Below are positions 22,787 through 33,689 of a stretch of DNA of 64,000 nt, one piece after another. Position numbers and translations under genes: made by a program. The notes beneath the pieces are model-generated. The model was given only the letters and a program-made list of their open reading frames with translations. It had not been told where the DNA came from and searched no databases. The stretch spans positions 1,302,001-1,366,000 of the forward strand of contig JACGCM010000715.1 in assembly GCA_014058105.1 (NCBI GenBank), written 5' to 3'. Origin of the DNA: Kingdonia uniflora (lineage: Eukaryota; Streptophyta; Magnoliopsida; Ranunculales; Circaeasteraceae). Within the stretch, counting starts at the first letter, position 1; each line of letters begins with the position of its first letter.

Positions 22787-24904
22787 TCAGAAAAAACAAT
22801 CTGGCATGCCCAGTACTATACCTCTTATCGCAGTGGCTATACCATCTCCTTCTACAGATGCCTCTTCGCCAAGAACTCCAGTGCCCACAGTCGAAGGGTT
22901 CGACACAGCAACATCCGTGACTTCCTTGGTACCAGTCCCAGCAGCAGCTGCTCCCATACTTACACCAGCAATATCTACTTCTACCCCCTCTGTCTAAGTA
23001 TCGCCGTCGGCAACAGGATCATTGGTTCTGTGCAAGCATTGTAATGTTTCAGGATCATACCCCAAATCTTTGTTGAACTCCTTGAGCCTGACATTAGCCT
23101 CACATTCATCATTGAACTGCCCTTGGAAGGTCTCCTTCTGTTATACAATAACCCCTATCCTTCTCAGCCAATTTTGCCTTCAGAACTTGCGTATGGTTGT
23201 ACCGTTGAGCTTCGAGTCTCTTCTCGCATTCACCTCAGACAGTCCCTTGTTCTCGCCTCAAAATGTTAACCTCAGAAACCAGCGACGCCTTGGTCCCTCA
23301 AGCAAGCTCTAGACTTTCAAGTGCCTATTTCAACTGCCAGTTTATTACTTTTTGGGCCTTAATAAAAGCATGTGACCAAGCATCTGTCTGCTAAAATATT
23401 TGAGCCATCAGTATCACACAAAGTATGATGCACCTAAGCAAAATTTTAGAATTTCAAAAGCAAAACAGTTACCTGATACATCGTCTTATGTATCCCCCTC
23501 CCAGCTTTGTCTTCGTTAGTGGCACAAAGTATTGCCATCGAAGCAGCTATAGCCCAAGCCTGATCCTCTAGCTCTGCGCCTCTTCCGCTGAGTTCCCTTT
23601 GACGGCTGTACCTTTGGAGATTTGGGGAAGACCTTCCCTTTCCCTTTATCGGCCTACGTCTACGTTTGCTTCGGCGCCTGCCTCAAAATATCACGGGCTA
23701 CTTCGTGCATTGGTCCTGTCTGCTTTGGCACCTGCTACCCCTTCGGAACATAACTTATCTTCCTCGATAATTTCACTTTCTCTATTCCTTCGACACCTTT
23801 CTATTTTGATGGCTTTAGCATAACGGGTACGTTTTGAAGCAGGGAATCTTTCCTCTTCTGCCTCTTCCTCTTAATACCCAGTTTCCTGAAAACAGAGTTC
23901 ATGCACTCCTTATCCGAGTTGATCAACTCGTCAATATAATCCCTTATATTTTTCCAAGTTTGGATACTAGAACCTGCAGAATAAACATGAAACATGTTTA
24001 TCAGTCTATTCTATTAATACGTGAAAAAATCTTTGACAGACAACTTACTTGGATTATAGACCTTATGTTATAACTTATAAGAATCCTCCCCTTCTACATT
24101 CTCATAGTTACCCCGTATTATAGCCAGGTCTTTATCCCACCCTCGACACGTCAAGCACAAATCAAACAACCAAGGCTTATCTGCGTGACACTGGATGTGA
24201 TAGGTGCCTACCTTCTTGTTGGCTTTCTTGAAGTAGAACGATACAATATCGTACCATTCGATCAAGCTTCTCCCCTCACCTCCCAGTTTCACATTCATAC
24301 CCTCAACTACCTTCATCATTTCATAAAAAATTCCATTCATCTGGCATGGGGAAGCTTCCCTAAAGTTCAGCACCTCCTTCACCAGCCTTCGGAGGGGTAG
24401 TTACATTCCTAGCCGAATTTGGCCTCTATAGGCCATAATACCTTCTCGAGGTTTTGACTGAAAGGTGTACCCTGACCCTGTAGCATATAATATCACCCCT
24501 ACCTTCGATAGCTCCAACTTAGCCACAAATCGATATAGTATCAGCTTCCCTCTAGCCGAGACAGTACCCGTGGCCTCCTCCGAATCAGTCGATTCTTCAC
24601 TATGATCACTTTGCTCCCCCTTTTCCCTTTCATCACCCGAAGGCTCAACACTACCTTCGTGTCCCTCTATCTTTCCTCCCTCCATCTCTTCCCCGTCACT
24701 CTCCTCAGTCACTAGTATCTTACGACGTTTTCTACTGGAAGCCCCAATTTCAAGAGCCACCATTGCTAATGGGGCATCTTTTACAATGTCTAACTCTTCT
24801 ACATCGCTGTTCTCCCCCATCGAAGCATGACCAAATACACTAGCCTCATTTTCTTTAATCTTCTAGTTTAGTAGCCTCAGTCTTAAAGATCGACGGGTAC
24901 GCAT
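22787..24904 (-). pseudogene. Antisense multi-exon gene of element A (coiled-coil protein, Tat aORF type)
   Basis: Opposite to pol. ATG at 24904 (MRTRRSLRLRLLN) opens exon 1: acidic low-complexity region (about residues 30-110), then LPLRRLVKEVLNF (near 24400-24360), CQMNGIFYEMMKVVEGMN, and FDLCLTCRGWDKDLAIIRG (about 24095-24150). A 75-bp intron (23974-24048; GTAAGTTG donor, TTCTGCAG acceptor, phase 1) leads to a basic exon 2 (WKNIRDYIDELI, KRKRQKRK). An 85-bp intron (23388-23472; CAG/GTAACTG, TTAGCAG, phase 0) leads to exon 3, a heptad-rich coiled coil (VSEVNILRREQ, EKRLEAQRYNHTQVLKAKL) ending at the TGA at 22787. A few stops and about two frameshifts show decay. Antisense extra ORFs are known in Tat elements; function unknown. 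Exon limits are inferred from splice consensus and frame. Confidence 0.75.
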
Positions 24905-26075
24905 CTTATCCTACAGAAGAAGAGGCACCCAATTAGATCGATATATTCGACTATTACGTGTTAATAACAAATTTTTACATACTCTCTCCAACTCAGACTA
25001 TTATAGTCGAATGATTCAGCTCCAATTCCTATCACACCATCAATACCCTTAGAACCCCAAAATGCTTGACCCACAGATACATGTTTTCCCCTAGTCCTCG
25101 GTCATATCATCACGACTATAAACCCTAGCAGCCTCTACCCTAATATGTACTCTACATACAAAAATAGAAGATGAAGTAACAAGATAGAAGTAAGACGACA
25201 TACCTGCTTGAGTAGAGTATTTTTCCTTCCTTTCAGCAATTCCGACGATACCACAGCAACTACCGAGCTCTATGGAATAATGGCGTATGTTCTCTTTCTC
25301 TCACTCTCTTGTTTTTCTATAAGTGGGTAACCGAGAATAGTAACTATTCTCTTACCACTATATATACCTCCTCGGAATGCCAAAAAACTGTCTCGATTTC
25401 CAAAACTGCTATCATTACCACTACCCCTACTTTTTGGCTGAGATGTGTTTTGTTGAATTTACCCCCCATTACCCACGTGTGCGTCTCACGCGCACATTTA
25501 CACAATTTTATATTCATAAACCAACTTGAACATTCTGATCCCCACTCAAGCTGTCAAATCATACCCTTACAACAAATCAATCTTTTTGCGTAATTCAAGG
25601 AAATATCATGATGCTAACAGGGCACTCTGCCTTAGGCTCCATATAGTTTCTGACATGCCAGCTGTTAGGACTGTCAGATTTGACAGTCAAAGCTAATCGA
25701 ACTTCAAAATTACCTTCCCCTCACCCTCGAATAATTGTATACATTACGTCTTGAACACTCGTCCACAGATAGCCTGATATTCGATTTTAAAATAAGCCAG
25801 TCATTCGATCTCTTTCTTGTTCGACATTCGACAAGCTATTTTCTCACCTAAATTACCTTCGAGTGTTATGATGATCTTACTTACACACAAACAATTCAAT
25901 ACCTTACTTCGACAGTTATCTTATAGATTTTTAAGTTCATTTGGGTAAACACCCTTGCACTGAAATACAAAAGAAAATAATCAACATCAACAGAAAAAAC
26001 TACAAACATCCCTCCCTACAATCCTACAATAATACTTTCACCACACTAAAGAAGCTCCTATTTACTGATGGAACA
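24905..26075. other. Untranslated 3' region of element A, possible antisense leader
   Basis: No coding frame is convincing. On the minus strand a TATATATA lies at 25359-25366, about 455 bp upstream of the antisense ATG, and a CTGTAG/G acceptor-like sequence sits just before the ATG (24908-24915). A spliced antisense leader would fit but is not proved. Confidence 0.4.
25359..25366 (-). promoter_or_regulatory. Possible antisense TATA box, element A
   Basis: TATATATA within GAGGTATATATAGTGG as read on the minus strand, upstream of the antisense gene at 22787-24904. Confidence 0.4.
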
Positions 26076-26079
26076 CTTC

Positions 26080-26405
26080 TTCGTGAACCCAACCTCAACA
26101 TCTTCCTTGTCCACCACCTCCTCATCTAAAGACTTCCAGGAAGATGAACCGGTCGCTAGGGAGCGGGCTCATCATTTATAGCACCCTCCACCAGTACGCA
26201 TAGGGCATCCCACTAATGGGTTCCCCCGGCTTCAGTTCAAACAAATCCGGCATAACCCAATCAAGGCCTCGATCACCAAAAAACCTCTACTTCTGCTCGG
26301 GAATCTTCTCTTGTATACGAAGGTCCCTTGCCACCACTTGCTCCTGGTTCCTGGTGCTAGGAGCATCTCCGCTGTTGTTGGGAGAAGATGAAGAAATGTT
26401 TACAT
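26080..26405 (-). pseudogene. Small antisense ORF of element A, copy 2
   Basis: Minus-strand frame with ARDLRIQEKIPEQK, FFGDRGLDWVMPDLFELKPG and GMPYAYWWRVL between about 26330 and 26180. It aligns without gaps over about 50 residues with the copy at 27060-27393 (RDCRIGRKMADLK, FYGGKELDWNMFDLVEVEPG, GQSYVYLWGMM). Stops are present and no intact ATG is seen in the right frame. An upstream ATTATAAG (26448-26456, minus strand) may be its TATA box. Product unknown; I recognise no family. Confidence 0.5.
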
Positions 26406-27059
26406 AGAAAGAGCATAGACGTCTGAAGTTCCCTCAAGACACCCTACTTATAATCGAAAGCAGGTGCATTTAAGCCCTCTTTGATCAGAACCTGCATTTA
26501 TCAGTCTCAAAAGTTTCCTTCAAAATTTTAACAGTTAAACCTTTTTAACTTCCTAGACTCAACCATTTTATCGGCATACGCACTCAACACCTATTTCCAA
26601 GATTTTACACTCAATACATCCCTAGTCCCGGACCATCGATCCATCTATGATGTTTCCCCACAACTCTTTCAATGTACACATCGAAGTTTAGAGAATTCAG
26701 AATCAATTATTAATTCCAGGTCGAATATTAACCAATGTCTTCGATAATTATGACAATTCGAAGCACTTTTCCCCACGAAGAAGTTGTTTCTACTATTTAC
26801 CCTTCGAAGTTGGATGTTCTATCCCGCGCCTACAATCTATTCGTCTACCATATTTTCTAAATACAAAAACACACAATTTCAGTGAAGTACTGCTCTTATT
26901 CCATTACATCAATTACAGAAAAGCGGACAGTAGGGATGAAGAAGAAAATCTACATACAGCAACAAAAACAACAACAGGAAAGGAAACTTTTAAATACAGT
27001 CATACAAAAAATAACAAAACTTATCACCACCACCACCCTTCTATCACCTTATGAAGAAC

Positions 27060-27393
27060 CCACCCTATTCTCAGATGGGCCAGATCCTCTCGTTGAGCCC
27101 TGCTCCTCTACCAACTGATCTTCTTCCTGTACAAGATGCTCGGCCAAAGCCAACAGGAAAAGATAATGTTCTTCTGGAGCTGTGAACTTCTACTGCATCA
27201 TTCCCCACAAGTACACATAGGATTGCCCGTTGATCAGCACCCCAGGTTCTACCTCTACTAGGTCAAACATGTTCCAGTCGAGCTCCTTGCCACCATAGAA
27301 CTTCAGCTTCAGATCAGCCATTTTTCGCCCTATGCGACAGTCTCTAGAGAAACCCATCCTTCTCTAATAATGCGCGTTAGGAGTGGTATCCAT
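27060..27393 (-). pseudogene. Small antisense ORF of element A, copy 1
   Basis: ATG at 27393 starts MDTTPNAHY, then one TAG, then RRMGFSRDCRIGRKMADLKL, FYGGKELDWNMFDLVEVEPG and GQSYVYLWGMMQ, a second TAG, and EEHYLFLLALAEHLVQEEDQ. It has a hydrophobic-aromatic core and an acidic tail of about 105 residues. A TATA box (ATATAAATAT as read) lies 68 bp upstream at 27461-27470. It reads away from the 3' LTR and in the same direction as the larger antisense gene. Family unknown; related to the copy at 26080-26405 and more weakly to the frame at 41880-42181 of element B. Confidence 0.55.
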
Positions 27394-27460
27394 TTTGTTT
27401 TTACGGAATGCAGAGGAAGAGAGTGAAGATGAAGAGTATACAGTGTTACCCCCATAAGCC

Positions 27461-27470
27461 ATATTTATAT
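27461..27470 (-). promoter_or_regulatory. Antisense TATA box, small ORF of element A
   Basis: Reads ATATAAATAT on the minus strand, 68 bp from its near edge to the ATG at 27393. The same spacing is found for the counterpart in element B. Confidence 0.5.
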
Positions 27471-27620
27471 CTTTATTAACATCATTTATTACTCCGTAGT
27501 CACCACAACTTCGTAATTACCCTCCTTGGAAATCAAATATACATCAGTCAACCGTTCAAATTCTAATAACCAACAATTTTTCTCAGCAAACGCCTCTACA
27601 CATATTTCTGAAACCCTTGT

Positions 27621-27634
27621 TGAGAGGGGGCGAA
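27621..27634 (+). other. Polypurine tract of element A
   Basis: TGAGAGGGGGCGAA immediately precedes the 3' LTR start at 27635. Element B has GTGAGGGGGCG in the same place. Confidence 0.85.
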
Positions 27635-28336
27635 TGTAGTAGCCTACTCGTAGCCTTCTAGCTCCAGTCGAACATTCGAAGGCTACATCGAAGCCTACAC
27701 GAATACCTCGAAGCCCATTCAATATGAAAACAAGCCTTCCTAGACTAAAAGAAGATGAAGCCTCAACTATGAACAAGCCTCAAAGACGAAGGCAGATCCG
27801 TCAGTACACGAACCCCACATCAGTATCAAAAATACTTTGACCATAGTCGTTCATGGTTGAAGGCAGACATGTCAGATAAGAACGGTGACACTGTTGGTCC
27901 TGACGACTACAGTAACAGAACCAACAATGGCTATAGTGTTAGAGTATAATGCCAGACTCCTGGATACCCTCCTGATACTGGGAGGACACACCTGTAATTT
28001 GACTTTCCTTGGTGACTCAACCCTTCCTATGTTCTATAAATAGGAGGGAAGGGGAACAAAAGGAGGGTTACGAAATATCTCCCCAGAACCCTTACAGTTT
28101 ACCTTCGATCACTCTATAAATTACCCAGTACTCGAACCTTTGACTACTCGATAGTAATATCAAATCTCTTAAAAATCCTCATCAGAGGTCGTGGAGTATC
28201 CAATTCTAGGCCTCCACGCAAGTATATTGTCAGTAGGTTATTTGTATTATTGATTATATGCTTGAACCCTTTGATTGAAGATAAATCCCGTAGTGTAAGA
28301 GCGAACTTCCCCTCCTTGCAAAGTTAGTCCCCTACA
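27635..28336 (+). repeat. 3' LTR of element A
   Basis: 702 bp, TGTAG...CTACA. About 92% identical by eye to the 5' LTR over the first 250 bp, with a deletion of about 40 bp near 27960. A 95-codon open frame on its minus strand (27489-27776) crosses the LTR edge and is not a gene. Confidence 0.9.
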
Positions 28337-28682
28337 CTCTTGACACTACGCTCTTTATAATTGGTGCCTTTCCTATATCCTTTAAAATTAGATCGATGCA
28401 ATGACATGTACACGGAACCCAATATATTTTATAACTCAGATAATTCATTAACATCTTTATGGACTTCTTAAATGTTGAACCTTGATCCTTAATGATTTGC
28501 ACGATGTTATTTTTTTTTACTTTGTCAATTGAATCCTTGAAAAGGCCCTAAGAAATACTTATGATCTTGAGTTTATCAGAAGCATAAACTAACTTTAGGA
28601 AAACCATATTTCCATTACAGTACACCATAAAGTTGATAAGAGATATTCGCGCAGTTCCTATCCAACCATCACTCATTATAAT
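28337..28682 (-). pseudogene. hAT transposase fragment 2 (DUF659 core)
   Basis: Minus-strand translation from 28682 gives MSDGWIGTARISLINFMVYC, NMVFLKLVYASDKLK, LFKDSIDKVKKNNIVQIIKD, SFKK-like TFKKSIKMLM and IYWVPCTCHCIDL, then IGKAPIIKSVVSR at the lower end. This is the DUF659 segment of plant hAT transposases, which carries part of the DDE catalytic core; SDGW and CHCIDL are the landmark motifs. One stop (after IISIS) and possibly a small deletion are present. It joins fragment 1 (43132 upward) across element B and fragment 3 (15374 downward) across element A. Confidence 0.88.
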
Positions 28683-29298
28683 TGTAAGGGCCTATTCCTC
28701 GATCTTACCTAATTCGAGTTGTATCTAGTTCGAACTACCTCCATGTCAGACTCACGCATTCTCCACATGACTTCTCCAGTCAACATTGCCACATACTTCA
28801 CGAACTAATAAAAAATGTGGGTCAAACTCAAATCAAAAAACCTAAACAAGTCAAAGCCAACTGTCTCTCTCAAACTCAACAATTACTTAGTCAACCGCCA
28901 CTAACATCATTGTTCGGAGAACGTGCTCCAACACGATGAAGAACTGCGAAAAAAGCAAATATAAAGAAAAAAGTTCCAGAAGAGACAAGGACCAGAAAAT
29001 TATAGGGAAATCACCAGAAAAACTATATTTTCTAGATTCTTAAGAACTTCAAACTTCATATTCACAAGATCAAGCATTTCTAAGTGTAGAGATCACTTGT
29101 AATAAGATATCAACCTCAAGCAATAAATGTTACTATTATAAAAATCCTCAACCCGAGGTTGTGGTTTTTGACCTATTCATAGGTTTTCCATGCTAAATAC
29201 CTGTATCATTTCTTATTTTCAATTAGATTTTGTCACAGATACATTGGTGTAAGAGCTAGTTCCAGGTCACTTCGTGCTCATGAAATTAGGCCATTACA
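28683..29298 (+). repeat. 5' LTR of element B
   Basis: 616 bp, TGTAAGGG...ATTACA. The TATA region is AATATAAAGA near 28958-28967. It is followed by the primer-binding site. Confidence 0.9.
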
Positions 29299-29317
29299 TT
29301 TGGCGCCGTCTGTGGGA
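29299..29317 (+). other. Primer-binding site of element B
   Basis: TTTGGCGCCGTCTGTGGGA directly after the LTR end. TGGCGCCGT is a common plant Tat/Athila primer site, complementary to the 3' end of a host tRNA. Confidence 0.8.
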
Positions 29318-29359
29318 AAGAAATCTTTTTTACGATATCCTAAGACATTCCATTACTCT

Positions 29360-31060
29360 ACTATAACATTTTAATCATAGTCACATCCAGGCGACCAACT
29401 CCCAGAGTCCAGCTCGATCTCTCAATTGAGCTGGAAAAACTTTCAGAGCTTCGAGCGAATCTCAATACGGAAACAGAGAAGCGCAATGAGCTCAAACAAT
29501 AATTAACTCGCGACCGAGAGCTCTGTGAGAAAGAACTTGACGCCGAATGACAAGCTCGTTTGACAACGCTCAAACGACATGAAGATCAAATGACAATAAT
29601 ACAGACTGCCTTGCAAGCTCTACAGAACATTCAACATGCTCCCCCACCATGAGATTGCGATCAAGTGCCAGAAGCCTCCTGGATTTCAGCGCTGGACAGA
29701 TTAGTACCTCAAGAAGCCACTAGCAAGGCTATTTCCAGACCTATTCGGAATGGACCATAACTTTCCATTTATTTGGGAGGGGGGATTCAATTTGATATCA
29801 GCTGAGGTCCCCGATATTTCACGGGTTAAGAGGATGAACAAATACCTTAACCTCAAGTTCTAGCGCGAGATCGTTTGAGTAAAGGTACCGGCACTCAAAA
29901 TCTGCAGCCTCCTTGTCAAGCCGCTCAACCGATCCGTCGCTACGTCACACAAGAACATATGGACCAGCGAATTAAGGTGCTGATCGAAGTACTTCTGGGC
30001 AAACCCGATGACCTTACCAAGTTACAAAGAAGTCCACTTGCCAAATAACTATTCGATATGTATATTTTGAAAGGTTTCCATTCTCCCCAAATTTGCAAAT
30101 ACAAGGGTACCAATCTAAAGAGGCATATTCAACAAACCGTGATTTATTGGGGCTGTACTCAAATCTCAACCACATTATTTGCCGTCTGTTTGGCACAAGT
30201 CTGCATGAGGAACCGCTCCGATGGTTCCACTCTCTACCTCCATATACAGATTCGACCAACTGCAGAAATAATTCATCATGATGTATGCTCATAACAAAGA
30301 CAAAAATAAATAAATTATATTCTCTAATCAGTCTTGAACAGTCGCATGGAGAGAAGCTCGAGGCATTTATAATGAAGTTCTTGGAGCTCGCACGTAAAGT
30401 GGACAATCTCAATCAGAAAACAGTTGTTACTACTTTTACCAGCGCGCTTCAACTCGACTGTAAAGCGAAAGAGTACCTCTTCCTCAGCAAACTTGTGACC
30501 TTGGAGGATATGATCACCAAGGTCAATAGTTACGCTGCCCTAGAAAGGATGATGTTCGAAAGACATTAATCTACTAAATCTGTCTTAGCCGCAAAAGGTC
30601 CATCTATAGATCGAAATACTGAACTGAAGGATAATCAGGGTAACCAGAAGCGTGCCAAGGGAAATACTGGCAACTCTCGGAAAGGCGGATCACAAGTTAA
30701 TCTCCCAAAAATGAATGTTCAAATCTCCACAAATTTTCCAATCCTCTCAAAGGATAAGCTCTACCGTCTATCCCAACTATTGGAGCTAATCTAGAGCTGA
30801 CTATACTGCATGCATCACAAGGTAAACCATGATTCTACTGACAATTGCTATGTTTTACAGAGGTTGCTCAAGTACATTTTTAAGAAGGGACAGATGTTTG
30901 AATATATTGTCGACCGGGAATCATACAAGGATAGCAGCTATAAGAGACAACTTGAAGTAATCCAGATCGAAGATCAAGCTGAGGAGAAGCATCTCTACCA
31001 TATGTACCACAGCAACATGATCGAGATCAATCAGATCACCAACTCTACTAGATTCTAGCG
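29360..31060 (+). pseudogene. Element B gag
   Basis: An N-terminal helical, charged segment is visible in broken frames (LSIELEKLSELRANLNTETE near 29420-29480). The capsid-like core follows: ICKYKGT...HIQQT (30090-30140), YSNLNHIICRLFGTSLHEEP and LRWFHSLPPYT (30150-30260), then LEQSHGEKLEAFIMKFLELA and TTFTSALQLDCKAKEYLFLS (30345-30490). The motif order matches gag of elements A and C. The C-terminal region (MHHKVNHDSTDNCYVLQRLL, 30810-30870) is the CxxH-type spacer before protease. Frame changes near 30130 and 30280; stops throughout. Confidence 0.82.
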
Positions 31061-31089
31061 CAGGAGGCTATCCGAATGTTGCAATCTCA

Positions 31090-31620
31090 TATCACAAGAC
31101 AAAGAAGCCAAACTTCAGCCTGAGTCGAGCAATCGCCGGCTTGGGATATCATTCAAAGATTGCGATACTAGCCATGTCAAATTTCTACATCATGATGCAT
31201 TAGTCATAATGTTCAAGATGAAGAAGTTTGTCATGCACACGATGATAATCGATACTGGCAGCGGTATTGAGATTCTCTTTTAGAGCACTATCGATCAAAT
31301 GGGTTTAGCCAATCAAGTCATTAAAAACGATACAGATATCAGTGGATTCAATGGTTCTAAAGAAGAGCGAGTAGAGAAGATCATCTTACCTATTACCGCA
31401 GGACCAACCACAATCGATGTAATCTTCTATGTGATCTACGCCAAATCTCGTTATCTCAGGAATATGGGCCGTTGTTGGATTCATAACATGGAAGCAATCG
31501 CTTCTATCATCAAGCACTCCGCTTCTAACACAACGATGGTATCTATGAGATTAGGGGTAGTCAAAAGTTTTCTCGAGCTTGCAAAAATAACGACTCTGCA
31601 ATTCTAGATATCTCTGACAG
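31090..31620 (+). pseudogene. Element B aspartic protease
   Basis: ISFKDCDTSHVKFLHHDALV leads to MHTMIIDTGSGIEILF (31231-31280), with an intact D-T-G-S active-site motif, then GFNGSKEERVEKIILPITAG and NMGRCWIHNMEAIASIIKHS. A TAG follows ILF. The ILGRxWL strand reads LRNMGRCWI. This is the retropepsin that would process the polyprotein. Confidence 0.8.
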
Positions 31621-31689
31621 GTATGCTGCATAGCAATTATAGCAAGCTGTTCACCCCAATGATCAACCTTCCACAGAGGAGCCCACGGA

Positions 31690-32640
31690 ATTCATCAATA
31701 TTGATGGACCTAGTAGAGGTACTTTAATTGGCACTAAGCTGGTTGAACACAAAAATGATGCTCTCATTCAGTTTTTACGACTGAAATGAGATATTTTTGC
31801 GTGGTCTTTCGAAGAGCTACCTGGGGTCGATCTAACCAAGGCATGTCATAAATTAGCCATCAACATCAATGCCACGACAATCAAACTGAAATAGTGATGT
31901 TTATCACTACAATTTCGAGATGAAGTTAACATGGAGATCGAGAAATTAATTAAAGTAGGGTTCATTCGAGAAGTTAAGTATCTAGATTGGATATCCAACA
32001 TCGTCGTTGTCCCAAAGAAGAATGGAAAAGTTTGAGTTTGTATAGATTTTATCGATCTCAACAAACATACTCCAAAAGATAGTTTTCCTCTTCCCAATAT
32101 TCATTAGATCCTTAATTTTATAGTAGGTCATGAATTCCTATAAATGATGGACGCTACTTTGGGATACAATCAGATTCCACTCTCAGATGAAGATCAGGAA
32201 AAGACTACTTTCATCGCTGAAAGAGGACTTTACTACTACAAAGTCATGCCCTTCGAAATCAAGAACGTAGGTGCAACTTATCAACGATTAATGGCTACTA
32301 TGTTCAAAGAACATCCTGGTAAAGTCATGGAAGTCTACATTGATGATCTTTTGTACAAGAGCGTACAGTCCACCAACCATATTTTAGATCTCTACATAAT
32401 ATTCAACATTTTTCGATCTTATAGGATACGTTTCAATCCAGATAAGTGTCAATTCAGAGTACATTCAGGTCGATTGCTAGGCCACCTTATCAATAATAAG
32501 GGGATTGAGGCCGATCCAGATTATATTCGGGATCACCTCGACATGCTATCTCCAAAAATGATGAAAGACGTTCAGAAACTTGTCGGCAAGATTGCCACTA
32601 TCAACCGTTTCATTTCAAAATCTTCATATTGTTGACATTG
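31690..32640 (+). pseudogene. Element B reverse transcriptase
   Basis: LPGVDLTKACHKLAININAT precedes the finger region (GFIREVKYLDWISNIVVVPK near 31960-32020, stop in KV*VCIDF). MMDATLGYNQIPLSDEDQEK opens a frame of 163 codons (32144-32635) with FGLKNxGATYQR-like FEIKNVGATYQRLM, catalytic YIDD (32338-32349) intact, and RIRFNPDKCQFRV. The frame ends in GKIATINRFISKSSYC, the junction to RNase H. Fewer lesions than in element A's RT. Confidence 0.88.
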
Positions 32641-33680
32641 GCTATTTCTTTTACTCCGCGGTTGTACCAAATGAGGACAAGTTCTGCCAAATACAGAGGT
32701 TCAATGGACATCAGAATGCGAGGCAGGTTTTTAAGATCTCAAAAATTATTTGGGGAAGTCTCCTATCATGAGCACCCCAATAGATATTGAGGAAATGATT
32801 ATCTACCTAGCAGTTACCGATACATCACTCAGCTCAGTTCCCATTCGACTTGAAGGAAAAAATTGAGAAACCAGTCTACTTCATCAGCAAATCCCTCACT
32901 CTAGCAGAAACGAACTACTCAAAAATTGAGAAACTTCTTCTAACTCTTGTTTATACTTCACAAAAACTCAAGCACTACTTCCAAGCTCACTCGGTTAAAG
33001 TCATAATGAACTACCCACTTCGGGAGGCTCTGTCCAAGAAAGAAAAATTATGGAGAGTGCAACAATGGTCAGTCAGTTTGGGAGAACATGATATCAAGTT
33101 CAAACAATATTATTCCAAAAAGGGGTAGGCCGCAGCTGATTTCCTCGCAGATTTTCCAGTGGAAGATTCCGAGTGGGAGGAGCACGATCTTGACCTTTCA
33201 GAGAAAGCTACAAAAGATCCACCCCCCAAAGCATTTAACGAACAAGTTGAATAGGTTACGAGGAAAGGGTGGAAACATCATACAAATGGACCAGCAGGAC
33301 CCACAGGGTCAGGAATTAGAATCGTATTGATTACCCCTTCCAACGAAAGAGTTGAGAAATCAATCCGCTAGGATTTTGAGGCATCAAACAATATCACAGC
33401 GTACGATGCTCTCATTCACGGACTCAATCTCACTCTCGAGATCGGCGTCCCCAAACTCTCAGTTTACACAGATTTACTACTCATCATTCACCATTACTCT
33501 GAGCAATACAAGAAGAATGACAAGATGATCGAATACGCATCCCTCATTGCAGATAGGATGACCAAGTTCGCGAAGCAACTCTCGATTATCTTTCTCGAGG
33601 AGAAAATAGACACGTCGATTCCTTGGCATATCTAGCCAGGGTCTTAGGTATAGAAGCTCGATATCTCCAGATCTAAGTGA
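32641..33680 (+). pseudogene. Element B RNase H pair
   Basis: The first RNase H is seen as KPVYFISKSLTLAETNYSKI, LLLTLVYTSQKLKHYFQAHS and EALSKKEKLWRVQQWSVSLG (32866-33090). A spacer with AADFLADFPVEDSEWEEHD follows (33130-33190). The second, archaeal-type RNase H begins near 33270 (GPTGSGIRIVLITPSNERVE), with SNNITAYDALIHGLNLTLEI, KLSVYTDLLL and HVDSLAYLARVLG (33610-33650). Catalytic positions have drifted (TDS reads TDL; ADALA reads VDSLA). Dual RNase H supports Tat assignment. Confidence 0.8.
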
Positions 33681-33689
33681 TTTAAACCC

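Larger units (their letters stand above)
15375..28336 (+). mobile_element. Tat-lineage gypsy retrotransposon A, two LTRs, in hAT gene
   Basis: A 12.96-kb element with LTRs at 15375-16118 and 27635-28336, a primer-binding-site-like sequence, gag, protease, RT, RNase H, a second (archaeal-type) RNase H and integrase. A 195-bp tandem repeat array and antisense genes fill the space before the 3' LTR. Flanking bases TTCTT (15370-15374) and CTCTT (28337-28341) are a 4-of-5 target duplication. Leaving out the element and one duplication copy rejoins the hAT frame. Dual RNase H, long 3' region and antisense ORFs fit the Tat lineage. Every coding frame is broken. Confidence 0.92.

Noticed and set aside
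22607..23044. 145-codon plus-strand frame after the 195-bp array
   Set aside because: Opposite the end of the antisense gene and of low-complexity composition; no homology recognised.
27489..27776. 95-codon minus-strand frame ending near the small antisense unit
   Set aside because: It crosses the 3' LTR boundary and is not kept in the 5' LTR copy, so it is a chance frame.
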